Shown here: one piece after another, positions 7,529 to 15,890 of the stretch
Layout of the letters: each line of letters opens with the position of its first letter
How positions within the stretch are numbered: position 1 is the stretch's first letter
From: Mycobacterium sp. ST-F2
GTDB lineage: Bacteria > Actinomycetota > Actinomycetes > Mycobacteriales > Mycobacteriaceae
Assembly: GCF_001905655.1 (NCBI RefSeq)
Contig: NZ_JMHT01000091.1
Span: 1-37,377, forward strand
Direction of reading: 5' to 3'
Length of the DNA stretch: 37,377 bases
Made by a program: the position numbers and the translations under genes
Notes under the pieces: model-generated
What the model was told of the DNA's origin: nothing
What the model saw: the letters and a program-made list of their open reading frames with translations, nothing else
Databases searched by the model: none

Positions 7529-8086
7529 ATGCTGATCATTGCACTGGTCCTTGCCCTCATCGGCCTGACGGCGCTGGTGACCGCAATCGTCACCAGCAAT
7601 GAGCTGATCGCTTGGGTGTGTATCGGCGCCAGCGTCATCGGCGTGCTGCTGCTCATCGTCGACGCGTTGCGGGAACGCTCGCGCAGCGGTGAGGCAGCTG
7701 CCGAGGCCGCCCCGGACGTCGACGACGCACTGGCCACCGAGGCCGGCGAAGAAGCCGCGGCGGAAGAAGAAGCGGCCGCGGAGCCTGTCGAGGACTATCC
7801 GGCCGACGAACCCGAAACGGTTGTGGCCGAGAAGGTTTCAGACGACGACGAGCCTGCGGCCGAAGGGTCGGAGGAGTCCGAGTCCGAGGAGCCCAAGGCT
7901 GAGGGGGACGACGCCGAGGCTCCGGACGAGTCCACGGAAGCCGAAACTGCCGACGAGTCTGCGGAATCCGACGCTGCGGACGCCGAGGAAACCGTCGAGC
8001 CCGAGGCTGCCGACGAGCCTGAGGCCGAGCAGGCCGAAGGCGCCGAAGAAGCCAAGGCCGACGAGGGCGAGGCCAAGAAGGCCTGA
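7529..8086 (+). CDS. Rv2144c-like membrane protein with acidic tail
   Basis: This 185-residue protein begins MLIIALVLALIGLTALVTAIV and has two membrane segments (about 1-22 and 28-47). A 130-residue cytoplasmic or periplasmic tail of almost only Glu, Ala, Asp, Pro and Ser follows, with no predicted fold. It corresponds to M. tuberculosis Rv2144c, which also follows wag31 and has no assigned function. It starts 10 bases after wag31 and ends before a strong terminator, so it is the last gene of that operon. Conservation beside wag31 suggests a role near the growth pole, but that is inference. Confidence 0.85.
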   Translation: MLIIALVLALIGLTALVTAIVTSNELIAWVCIGASVIGVLLLIVDALRERSRSGEAAAEAAPDVDDALATEAGEEAAAEEEAAAEPVEDYPADEPETVVAEKVSDDDEPAAEGSEESESEEPKAEGDDAEAPDESTEAETADESAESDAADAEETVEPEAADEPEAEQAEGAEEAKADEGEAKKA

Positions 8087-8114
8087 GCTCGGCGCTCTCG
8101 ATGTAGCACTCATA

Positions 8115-8153
8115 GCACCGCCGCGACGGATTCCCCGTCGCGGCGGTGCTTTT
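8115..8153 (+). terminator. Strong intrinsic terminator
   Basis: GCACCGCCGCGACGG (8115-8129) pairs perfectly with 8135-8149 around a five-base loop, followed by TTTT. It closes the wag31 operon. Confidence 0.9.
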
Positions 8154-8465
8154 GTCTGCATCGGGCAGCCCGGCATGACCCCGATTTCAGGGTCATCTGC
8201 GCGACCGCTCAGAAACCCGTTGACCCTGCATCTCGGGCGCATCTCACTCGAACAAATGCGCCCGGAGCGCAGGATCAATGGGGGAGCACGGTTATTTCCT
8301 GCTTGTTGCGTCGATACGACGGCCATGAATCGCGCCGGTCACGCACGCGCGCCGAAGCAAATGAGCCCCTATTGACTTTGCCGACATCGGAGGGCAACAG
8401 CTGCGGCATCACGCGCCCGTACATATGTAGCCAACCAATTCCTGACTGGGAGGCCTGGAGGCACT
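8154..8465 (+). promoter_or_regulatory. Intergenic region upstream of narK with three palindromes
   Basis: No gene is seen here. ATGACCC (8175-8181) and GGGTCAT (8190-8196) form an inverted repeat with an 8-base spacer. CGGGCGCAT (8234-8242) and ATGCGCCCG (8256-8264) form a second with a 13-base spacer. TACATATGTA (8420-8429) is a perfect 10-bp palindrome. A TTGACT at 8372-8377 could be a -35, but I see no convincing -10 at the right distance. These are candidate sites for nitrogen or nitrate regulators; none matches a consensus I can name with confidence. Confidence 0.4.
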
Positions 8466-9959
8466 GTGAGTCTGTTGAGTCGTAACCGCGACATCGAGCA
8501 CTGGGATGCCGAAGATGTTGCTGCGTGGGACGCCGGTAACAAGGACATCGCCAAGCGGAACCTGATCTGGTCGATCTTCGCCGAGCATGTCGGTTTCTCC
8601 GTATGGAGCATCTGGTCGGTCATGGTGCTGTTCATGCCGCAGGCCGTTTACGGCATCGATGCCCTTGGCAAGTTCGTCCTCGGTGCGGTCCCGATCGCCG
8701 TCGGGTCGTTCATGCGCATTCCGTACACCATCGGACCTGCGAAATTCGGCGGCCGCAACTTCACGATCTTCAGCGCGTTGATGCTGGCCATCCCGTGCGC
8801 GCTGACCATGTACTTCATGATGCATCCGGGGACGTCGTACACCACGTTCCTGATCGTCGCCGCGGTCGCCGGCTTCGGTGGCGGCAACTTCGCGTCGTCG
8901 ATGACCAACATCAATGCCTTCTACCCGCAGCGGCTGAAGGGGTGGGCGCTGGGCCTGAACGCCGGCGGCGGCAACATCGGTGTCCCTGTCATGCAGATCA
9001 TCGGCCTGGTCGTCATCGCCACGCTCGGCAACCGGCGCCCCGAGGTCGTGTGCGCCATCTACCTGGTGTTGCTGGCCGGCGCCGCCCTCGGTGCCGCGCT
9101 GTTCATGGACAACCTCCAGGGGCAGAAGTCGAATCTCTCGGCGATGGTCGAGGCCATGAAGTTCCGTAACTCGTGGGTGATGTGTTTCCTCTACATCGGC
9201 ACCTTCGGTTCGTTCATCGGGTTCAGCTTCGCGTTCACGCAGATTCTGAACATCAACTTCACTGCGCAGGAGATCGCACCGCTGCTGGACAAGTACCACG
9301 TCGCGTCGGCCGCCAAGCTGCCCAAGGAAGCGGCAAAGGCCTTGGCGAAGGCCAACTTCGACGCCTCCATCCACACCGCGTGGATCGCCTTCCTGGGCCC
9401 GCTGCTCGGTTCGATCTCGCGACCGTTCGGCGGCAAGCTCGCCGACAAGATCGGCGGCGGCAAGATCACGCTCTACACCTTCGCTGCGATGACGGTCGTC
9501 ACCGCCGTTCTGGTCAGCACCGGCATGTGGGACGACGCCACCAAGGGTCCGGCAACGGGCGCGCAGATGGCCGTCTACATCGCGGCGTTCATGGTGCTGT
9601 TCATCCTGACCGGCCTCGGTAACGGCTCGACCTACAAGATGATCCCGTCGATCTTCGAGGCCAAGGCGCAGGGCAAGGATGATCTCGGTGCGGCGGAGAA
9701 GACGCTGTGGTCGCGCAGCATGTCGGGTGCGCTGATCGGCTTCGCCGGTGCGGTCGGAGCGTTCGGTGGCGTGCTGGTCAACATCGTCCTCCGCGCGTCC
9801 TACGCCGGTCCGGCCCACTCGGCGACCACCGCGTTCTGGGTGTTCCTCGGCTTCTATGTGGTGTGCGGCGTCGTCACCTGGTTCGTGTTCCTGCGCCAGC
9901 CGCACCTGCGGGCAGCGACGGGGGAGCACATCGGCCGGGACTTCGTGCCGGCAACGTAG
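8466..9959 (+). CDS. narK: NarK-type nitrate/nitrite transporter
   Basis: A 497-residue major facilitator protein with about 12 membrane segments, of the nitrate/nitrite porter family. Both nitrate signatures are present: the first around AGFGGGNFASSMTNINAFYP with GLNAGGGNIGV, and the second GLGNGSTYKMIPSIF. The usual MFS loop GGKLADKIGGGK is also there. It imports nitrate or exchanges nitrate for nitrite across the inner membrane. Start GTG 8466 has GGAGG at 8457-8461, only four bases away. With nasN 1.8 kb downstream the likely job is nitrate uptake for assimilation, although NarK2-like proteins also serve respiration. Confidence 0.93.
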   Translation: MSLLSRNRDIEHWDAEDVAAWDAGNKDIAKRNLIWSIFAEHVGFSVWSIWSVMVLFMPQAVYGIDALGKFVLGAVPIAVGSFMRIPYTIGPAKFGGRNFTIFSALMLAIPCALTMYFMMHPGTSYTTFLIVAAVAGFGGGNFASSMTNINAFYPQRLKGWALGLNAGGGNIGVPVMQIIGLVVIATLGNRRPEVVCAIYLVLLAGAALGAALFMDNLQGQKSNLSAMVEAMKFRNSWVMCFLYIGTFGSFIGFSFAFTQILNINFTAQEIAPLLDKYHVASAAKLPKEAAKALAKANFDASIHTAWIAFLGPLLGSISRPFGGKLADKIGGGKITLYTFAAMTVVTAVLVSTGMWDDATKGPATGAQMAVYIAAFMVLFILTGLGNGSTYKMIPSIFEAKAQGKDDLGAAEKTLWSRSMSGALIGFAGAVGAFGGVLVNIVLRASYAGPAHSATTAFWVFLGFYVVCGVVTWFVFLRQPHLRAATGEHIGRDFVPAT

Positions 9960-9970
9960 CCGGCAGATCG

Positions 9971-10006
9971 CAATGCCCCGCGGGAGCGTCGCCCCGCGGG
10001 GCATTG
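9971..10006 (+). terminator. Hairpin terminator after narK
   Basis: CAATGCCCCGCGGG (9971-9984) and CCCGCGGGGCATTG (9993-10006) form a perfect 14-bp stem with an eight-base loop. There is no U tract. It separates narK from the gntR operon. Confidence 0.8.
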
Positions 10007-10019
10007 TCATGTGATCCAG

Positions 10020-10048
10020 ATAACTGGTCCAACCAGTTGACCAGTTAT
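10020..10048 (+). promoter_or_regulatory. FadR-type GntR operator overlapping the gntR promoter
   Basis: AACTGGTCCAACCAGTT (10022-10038) contains TGGT-N3-ACCA and is almost identical to the E. coli FadR consensus as I remember it. A second ACCAGTT at 10041-10047 makes a larger perfect repeat, ATAACTGGTC (10020-10029) with GACCAGTTAT (10039-10048). TTGACC (10037-10042) with GATGAT (10061-10066, 18-base spacing) would be the promoter and ends six bases before the ATG. The regulator therefore probably represses itself and the next gene. Confidence 0.75.
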
Positions 10049-10072
10049 GCGACCAACCTCGATGATTGCCAC

Positions 10073-10780
10073 ATGGACATCGCCCCCGTCGCCCGGTCAG
10101 CGGTCAGCGACTCGGTCTTCGCGCACCTGGTCGACGAAATCCTGTCCGGCCGCGTCGCGGTTGACGAGGCACTGCCGTCCGAGCGCGAGTTGGCCCTGGC
10201 GTTCGCGGTGAACCGGCACGCCATCAGGGAAGCGCTCAAGCGGCTGCAGCAGGCCCGGCTGGTACGCATCAGCCACGGCGGCAAGACGAGGGTCCAGGAT
10301 TGGCGCCAGACGGCCGGTCTGGACGTGCTCAGCACTCTCGCCGCCACGGGCGCGGTGCCCGCGCTGCAGATCGCCCGCGACATCATGGTGATGCGCCGGT
10401 CCGTGGCGGCCGATGCGGCCCGGTTGCGTGCCCGCAACGCCTCCGACGACGAGCTGGCGGCAATCGCCGCCGCGGCAGCGGCGTACCCGGCACAGCGCAC
10501 CGACGAATCCTTTGCCGCGGACCTGACGTTCTGGACCGCGATCATCGACGGCAGCGGCAACCTGGCCTACCGTCTCGCACTCAACACGCTGGTCGCGGCG
10601 TTCGCCGACATCGGCTTCGGCTCCATCGCCGACCTCGGAATGGACGCCGAACTGGCCGACCGCGATGCCCACCTCACGCTGGCCGAGCACCTCGTCGCGC
10701 GCGACGCCGACGCCGCTCACCGCGTGGCCGACGACCTGCTGGGCCAGGTCGTCGACACTCTTTCCGCTCAGCAGTCCTAG
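10073..10780 (+). CDS. GntR-family transcriptional regulator, FadR/FCD type
   Basis: A 235-residue regulator. The N-terminal winged helix (about 8-75) reads LPSERELALAFAVNRHAIREALKRLQQARLVRISHGG, the classic GntR pattern. The C-terminal all-helical FCD-like domain (about 90-230) has ADLTFWTAIIDGSGN and AEHLVARDADAAHR. Most FCD proteins have FH where this one has FW, so a metal-binding histidine appears to be missing and the ligand may be bound differently. I chose ATG 10073 because the operator and promoter lie just upstream, although the frame is open far beyond. Its stop overlaps the ribosome site of the desaturase-like gene, so the two form an operon and share regulation. Confidence 0.88.
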   Translation: MDIAPVARSAVSDSVFAHLVDEILSGRVAVDEALPSERELALAFAVNRHAIREALKRLQQARLVRISHGGKTRVQDWRQTAGLDVLSTLAATGAVPALQIARDIMVMRRSVAADAARLRARNASDDELAAIAAAAAAYPAQRTDESFAADLTFWTAIIDGSGNLAYRLALNTLVAAFADIGFGSIADLGMDAELADRDAHLTLAEHLVARDADAAHRVADDLLGQVVDTLSAQQS

Positions 10781-10791
10781 GAGTCATTCCC

Positions 10792-11622
10792 ATGTTCGAC
10801 CTGATCCTGCATGCCGTGCCGGTGTTCGTGCTCTGTCTGGTGCTCGAGGCGCTGTCATTCCGGTTCCTGCCCGACGACGACGAGGTCGGTTACGAACTCC
10901 GTGACTCCCGAACCAGTCTCACCATGGGCATCGGCAACGTCATCATCAACATCGGCTGGAAGCTCGTGGTCCTGGCGGCCTACAGTGCCGCCTACCTGGT
11001 GGCGCCGATCCACCTGCCCGCCGACAATCCGCTGACCTGGATCGCGCTCTTCGTCGCCGATGACTTCGTCTACTACTGGTACCACCGCACGCACCACACG
11101 ATTCGGGTGTTCTGGGCCAGCCACGTCGTGCACCACTCCAGCGAGCACTACAACCTGTCGACCGCACTGCGGCAGACGTGGACACCGTTCACGGCGCTGC
11201 CGTTCTGGTTGCCGTTGGCTTTCCTCGGCTTCTCGCCGTGGATGATCCTGCTACAGCAGTCGGTCAGTCTGCTCTACCAGTTCTTCATCCACACGGAGCG
11301 GGTCGGGAAACTGTGGCGGCCCATCGAGTTCGTGATGAACACGCCGTCGCATCACCGGGTCCACCACGGCTCCAACGATCAGTACCTGGACACCAACTAC
11401 GGCGGCATCCTCATCATCTGGGACCGGCTGTTCGGCAGTTTCCAGCCCGAGGGCGAGCGCGTCGTCTACGGTCTGACCAAGAACATCAAGACGTTCAACC
11501 CGCTGCGGGTTGCCACGCACGAATACACCGCGATCTGGCAAGATGTGCGCGCGGCGAAGACGTGGAAGCAGCGCTTCGGACATACGTTCCGCGGCCCGGG
11601 TTGGTCGCCCGACAGCGCGTAA
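10792..11622 (+). CDS. Sterol desaturase / fatty acid hydroxylase superfamily membrane protein
   Basis: A 276-residue integral membrane di-iron enzyme of the fatty acid hydroxylase superfamily (C-5 sterol desaturase-like). The histidine clusters are visible: YHRTHH, SHVVHHSSEHYN and HHRVHHGSN, set among four to five hydrophobic segments. Such enzymes hydroxylate or desaturate lipid or sterol chains using oxygen; the substrate cannot be told from sequence. It begins eight bases after AGGAG (10779-10783), which itself overlaps the gntR stop. Because a FadR-type regulator precedes it, a fatty acyl or sterol-related signal may control it. Its place within a nitrogen block is unexplained. Confidence 0.87.
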   Translation: MFDLILHAVPVFVLCLVLEALSFRFLPDDDEVGYELRDSRTSLTMGIGNVIINIGWKLVVLAAYSAAYLVAPIHLPADNPLTWIALFVADDFVYYWYHRTHHTIRVFWASHVVHHSSEHYNLSTALRQTWTPFTALPFWLPLAFLGFSPWMILLQQSVSLLYQFFIHTERVGKLWRPIEFVMNTPSHHRVHHGSNDQYLDTNYGGILIIWDRLFGSFQPEGERVVYGLTKNIKTFNPLRVATHEYTAIWQDVRAAKTWKQRFGHTFRGPGWSPDSA

Positions 11623-11772
11623 CGCAGCTCACAGATTTCCGGCAGGTTTCCATCACGATTCCGGCGTGAAACATGTTGCGCACCAGGGCCTGCCGGCCAT
11701 GTGAGCTTGGGTTGACGCGTAGTACATGGTCGCGCAACGGTTGCGGCATCGGCGGCCCGTAGAACTGAGGGC

Positions 11773-14700
11773 ATGACGCCCCCCGGAGCACACACCACGC
11801 GCACCGCGTGCTCCTACTGCGGTGTCGGGTGCGGTATTTCGGTCGAGACCCGCCCCGACGCCGGTACCGGGCTGCCCGTGATCGCGCGGGTCTCTGGGGA
11901 CCGCTTGCACCCCACCAACTTCGGACGGTTGTGCACCAAGGGCGCCACCCACGCCGACCTGATGGCCGCGGACGACGGCCGACTCACCACAGCGCTCGTG
12001 CGACGCAACGGTGAGATGGTAAGCGTCACAACTGACGACGCCACCGCCGAAGCGGGCCGCCGGCTGCGGGCCATCATCGATGAGCACGGCCCCGACGCTG
12101 TGGCGCTGTACGTTTCGGGCCAGATGACCATCGAGGCCCAGTATCTGGCCAACAAGCTGGCCAAGGGCTTCATCCGCACCGTGCACATCGAATCCAACTC
12201 GCGGCTGTGCATGGCGAGCGCCGGGACCGGATTCAAGCAGTCGCTCGGTGCCGACGGCCCGCCCGGGTCGTACACCGATTTCGATTCTGCCAACCTGTTT
12301 TTCGTGATCGGCGCCAACATGGCCGACTGCCACCCGATCCTCTTCCTGCGCATGGCCGACCGGATGGCCGGCAAGAACGGGCCGGGCGCCAAGCTGATCG
12401 TCGTCGACCCCCGCCGTACCACGACCGCGGAAAAAGCCGATCTCTTCTTGCAGATCAAACCCGGCACCGACCTGGCGCTGCTCAACGGCCTGCTGCACCT
12501 CCTGGTCGAAAGTGGTGCGATCGACCACGAATTCATCGCCGAGCACACCGAGGGCTGGGAGACCATGCCCGCGTTCCTCGCCGACTATCCGCCGGCGAAG
12601 GTCGCCGCGATCACCGGAATCCCCGAAGCCGACATCCGCCGCGCCGCCGAAATGATCGCGGAGGCAGGGGAGTGGATGTCGTGCTGGACCATGGGCCTGA
12701 ACCAGAGCACTCACGGCACGTGGAACACCAACGCCATCTGCAACCTGCACCTGGCCACCGGCGCCATCTGCCGGACCGGCAGTGGACCGATGTCCCTGAC
12801 CGGCCAGCCCAACGCCATGGGCGGCCGCGAAATGGGTTACATGGGACCGGGTCTGCCCGGGCAGCGCGCCGTGACCTCGGCCGAGGACCGGGCCTTCGTC
12901 GAAGAGCGGTGGGAGCTGGACCCCGGCACCATCCGGACCGACGTCGGCCCCGGCACCATCGAGATGTTCCGGCAGTTGGGCACCGGCGACATCAAGGCCG
13001 TGTGGATCATCTGCACCAATCCCGTTGCCACCGTGGCCAATCGGCAGACCGTCATCGACGGCCTGCAGGCCGCCGAGCTGGTGATCACGCAGGACGCCTA
13101 CCAGGACACCGCGACCAACGCCTACGCCGACATCGTGCTGCCCGCGACATTGTGGGCCGAAGCCGAAGGCGTCATGGTCAACTCCGAACGCAACCTGACC
13201 CTGTTGCAGCAGAGCATCCCCGCCGCCGGTGACGCGCGCCCCGACTGGGAGCTGCTCTGTAATGTGGCCCGGCACATGGGCTTCGGCGATGAGTTCGACT
13301 ACAAGTCCAGCGAGCACGTATTCGCCGAAATCCGCCAGTTCACCAACCGCCGGACCGGTTACGACATCAGCGGTGTGACCTACGAGCGCCTGCGGGAGAC
13401 CCCGCTGCAGTGGCCCTGCCCGCCGGACAGTGGCGATCGGAACCCGATCCGCTACCTCAACGACGGCGTCAGCCAGGACCTGTTCGTCGCCGCGGACGGG
13501 CGCCGGCCGCGGCTGGCGTTCCCGACGCCCTCGCGGCGGGCGGTGTTCCACGCGCGCCCGCACCTGGACGCCACCGAGTTGCCCGACGACGATTTCCCCT
13601 TGGTCCTGAACACCGGCCGGCTGCAACACCAGTGGCACACCATGACCAAGACCGGGAAGGTCGAGAAGCTCAACAAGCTCACCGGGAAGCCGATCATCGA
13701 GATTCATCCCACCGACGCGGCCGGCCTCGGCATCGCCGACGGAGCGTCTGTCGAGGTGTCGTCGCGCCGCGGCACGGCGGTCCTGCCGGCCGTCCTGACG
13801 GACCGGGTGCGGCCGGGCAACTGCTTCGCGCCGTTCCACTGGAACGACCAACAGGGTGACCAGCTCACGATCAACGCCGTCACCAACGACGCGGTGGACC
13901 CCGATTCGTTGCAGCCCGAATTCAAGGTGTGCGCGGTGCGATTGGCACCGGTGGCGGCCGAGCCCGCCGTCCCGCCTGTCGCCGCGCCCGCTACTACCGG
14001 GACCCACCCGCTGGCCGCCGCACTCGGCCTGGCCGGACCGCCCGCGCTCAACGACACCGAAAAGGTCTATCTCTCCGGCTTTTTCAGCGGCATGCAGCAC
14101 TCCACCGGGGTGCCGGTGCTACCCGTCTCAGCGCCAGTCAGCCCCCTGGTGCGACTGTGGGTCGACGGGGCGCTCGCCGGTGCGCACAGCGTCTCGGGGC
14201 CCGTCGCGGTGATCGACGTCGTGCCCGAGCCGGTGGCGTCCGGTCCGTTGGTGCTCTGGGCATCGCAGACCGGCACCGCCGAAGAGTTCGCGGCCGGACT
14301 GGCCGCGAAGATCGCGGGTGCCCGGCTGCAGGTGCTCGACGACACCGCCCTCGACGAGATCGCCGCCGCGGGCGAAGTCCTGGTCGTGACAAGCACTTTC
14401 GGTGACGGCGGCCCGCCCGACAACGGCGCCGACTTCTGGGCGCGGCTGAGCGCCGCCGATGCGCCCGATCTGTCCGGGGTGCGGTACTCCGTGCTCGGTA
14501 TCGGCGACCGTGCGTACGAGAACTTCTGCGGTTACGCCAAGTCGCTGGACGGCCGGTTCACCGAGCTCGGGGCCACCACACTGCTGGACCGCGCCGACTG
14601 CGAGGCCTACGACGACGAGCCGCTGGCCCAATGGGCGGACGCGGCGGCCGACTTGGTCGTGGCCGAGGCGCCGGCCGTGGCTCCTGCCGCGCCGACCGCA

Positions 14701-15825
14701 CCTGCCAAGCCGGCCCCCAAGCCCGCGAAGCCGTTCACCCGCAACAACCCGCTGCCGGTTCCGTTGTGCCGCAACACCTTGCTGTCCAAGGGCGGCGCGA
14801 AGGAAGTGCGCCAGATCGGCTTCGACCTGTCCGGGCACGACGTGAGCTACGGCGTCGGCGATGCGCTGGGCGTGGTGGTCGCCAACTGCCCCGAGACGGT
14901 CGCCGGCTGGCTCGCCGCCACCGGGCTCTCCGGTGACGAGGTCATCGACATCGACGGCGGTGAAGCACCGCTACGTGATGCGCTCACCACGTCCTACGAC
15001 ATCTGCAAGGTATCGCCGACCCTGCTGAACTTCCTGTCGGAACGCAGCCGCGCCAAGATTCTGCGTGCGCCCCGGGAAGAACGTGACCGCTGGCTCGACG
15101 GCCGGACCGGCCTCGATCTGGTGGAAGAGTTCAAGGTCCGCGCGGAGCCCGAGGAGTGGCGGGATGCATTGGTGCGCCTGGCGCCGCGGTCGTACTCGAT
15201 CTCGTCGAGCCCGCTCGTCAGCCCCGACGAGGTGCAACTGACGGTTTCGGTGGTCCGCTACGAGGGCGTCCGTGGCGGTATCCGGCACGGCGTCGCGTCC
15301 ACGTATCTCGCCGACCGGGCGCAGACGGTGCCGGTGTTCCTGCAGCCGGCGCCGCACTTCCGTCCGCCCGAGGACGCCCTGACCCCGATGATCATGGTCG
15401 GGCCCGGCACCGGAGTCGCGCCGTTCCGTGGCTTCCTGCACGAGCGTCGGGCGCTCGGCCACACCGGGCGCAACTGGCTGTTCTTCGGCGACCAGCACCG
15501 CGCCGAAAACTATTACTACCAAGACGAATTGGAGGCCTTCGCCGCTGACGGGCTGCTGACCCGGCTGGACACCGCGTTCTCCCGGGACCAGGCGAGGCGG
15601 GTGTACGTGCAGCACAAGATGCGCGAGCGCGGCGAGATTCTCTGGCGCTGGCTCGAGGACGGCGCACATTTCTACGTCTGCGGCGACGCGGCGCGGATGG
15701 CCAAGGACGTCGATGTGACGCTCACCAACATCATCAAGACGCACGGCGGCATGTCGGAAGCGGCCGCACATGAGTACAAGCGCGAGCTCATCGCCGACAA
15801 GCGCTACGTCCGCGACGTCTACTGA
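11773..15825 (+). CDS. nasN: Assimilatory nitrate reductase NasN: molybdopterin and diflavin reductase fusion
   Basis: A 1350-residue soluble enzyme that should reduce nitrate to nitrite with NADPH in one chain. The N-terminal 4Fe-4S cysteines are C13, C16, C20 and C54. The molybdopterin domain spans to about 730, with the probable Mo ligand C146 in SRLCMASAGTG. A linker leads to a flavodoxin-like FMN domain (about 825-965, SQTGTAEEF, STFGDGGPPDN). A CysJ-like FAD/NADPH reductase (about 985-1350) has APRSYSISSSP, VGPGTGVAPFRGFL, SRDQARRVYVQHKM and a C-terminal aromatic residue. The architecture matches the diflavin nitrate reductase described in M. smegmatis. A GAGGG lies just before the ATG. 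The 150 bases upstream hold no clear promoter pair. Nitrite reduction must be encoded elsewhere. Confidence 0.93.
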   Translation: MTPPGAHTTRTACSYCGVGCGISVETRPDAGTGLPVIARVSGDRLHPTNFGRLCTKGATHADLMAADDGRLTTALVRRNGEMVSVTTDDATAEAGRRLRAIIDEHGPDAVALYVSGQMTIEAQYLANKLAKGFIRTVHIESNSRLCMASAGTGFKQSLGADGPPGSYTDFDSANLFFVIGANMADCHPILFLRMADRMAGKNGPGAKLIVVDPRRTTTAEKADLFLQIKPGTDLALLNGLLHLLVESGAIDHEFIAEHTEGWETMPAFLADYPPAKVAAITGIPEADIRRAAEMIAEAGEWMSCWTMGLNQSTHGTWNTNAICNLHLATGAICRTGSGPMSLTGQPNAMGGREMGYMGPGLPGQRAVTSAEDRAFVEERWELDPGTIRTDVGPGTIEMFRQLGTGDIKAVWIICTNPVATVANRQTVIDGLQAAELVITQDAYQDTATNAYADIVLPATLWAEAEGVMVNSERNLTLLQQSIPAAGDARPDWELLCNVARHMGFGDEFDYKSSEHVFAEIRQFTNRRTGYDISGVTYERLRETPLQWPCPPDSGDRNPIRYLNDGVSQDLFVAADGRRPRLAFPTPSRRAVFHARPHLDATELPDDDFPLVLNTGRLQHQWHTMTKTGKVEKLNKLTGKPIIEIHPTDAAGLGIADGASVEVSSRRGTAVLPAVLTDRVRPGNCFAPFHWNDQQGDQLTINAVTNDAVDPDSLQPEFKVCAVRLAPVAAEPAVPPVAAPATTGTHPLAAALGLAGPPALNDTEKVYLSGFFSGMQHSTGVPVLPVSAPVSPLVRLWVDGALAGAHSVSGPVAVIDVVPEPVASGPLVLWASQTGTAEEFAAGLAAKIAGARLQVLDDTALDEIAAAGEVLVVTSTFGDGGPPDNGADFWARLSAADAPDLSGVRYSVLGIGDRAYENFCGYAKSLDGRFTELGATTLLDRADCEAYDDEPLAQWADAAADLVVAEAPAVAPAAPTAPAKPAPKPAKPFTRNNPLPVPLCRNTLLSKGGAKEVRQIGFDLSGHDVSYGVGDALGVVVANCPETVAGWLAATGLSGDEVIDIDGGEAPLRDALTTSYDICKVSPTLLNFLSERSRAKILRAPREERDRWLDGRTGLDLVEEFKVRAEPEEWRDALVRLAPRSYSISSSPLVSPDEVQLTVSVVRYEGVRGGIRHGVASTYLADRAQTVPVFLQPAPHFRPPEDALTPMIMVGPGTGVAPFRGFLHERRALGHTGRNWLFFGDQHRAENYYYQDELEAFAADGLLTRLDTAFSRDQARRVYVQHKMRERGEILWRWLEDGAHFYVCGDAARMAKDVDVTLTNIIKTHGGMSEAAAHEYKRELIADKRYVRDVY

Positions 15826-15890
15826 GCCGTACCGCTGCGCACCCGGCCGTTTCAGGGTTGACTGGAGCTTGCCGGGAAGGAGCGATGTCG

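Noticed and set aside
8409..10010. 533-codon minus-strand frame opposite narK
   Set aside because: Arg, His and Asp-rich composition typical of an antisense shadow; narK on the plus strand has all family motifs.
11640..11772. GlnR binding box upstream of nasN
   Set aside because: Several GTNAC or GAAAC-like fragments occur, but none has the right spacing and orientation for the consensus I know. GTTGCGC at 11675 and GCGCAAC at 11732 are too far apart to be a clear site.
11653..14100. 815-codon minus-strand frame opposite nasN
   Set aside because: Shadow of the nitrate reductase. It shows no motif, and its start and end fit no ribosome site or operon.
15826..15890. Riboswitch (FMN or other) before the GTP cyclohydrolase-like gene
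   Set aside because: Only 65 bases are available, too short for an FMN aptamer, and the neighbours indicate uracil catabolism and not riboflavin synthesis.
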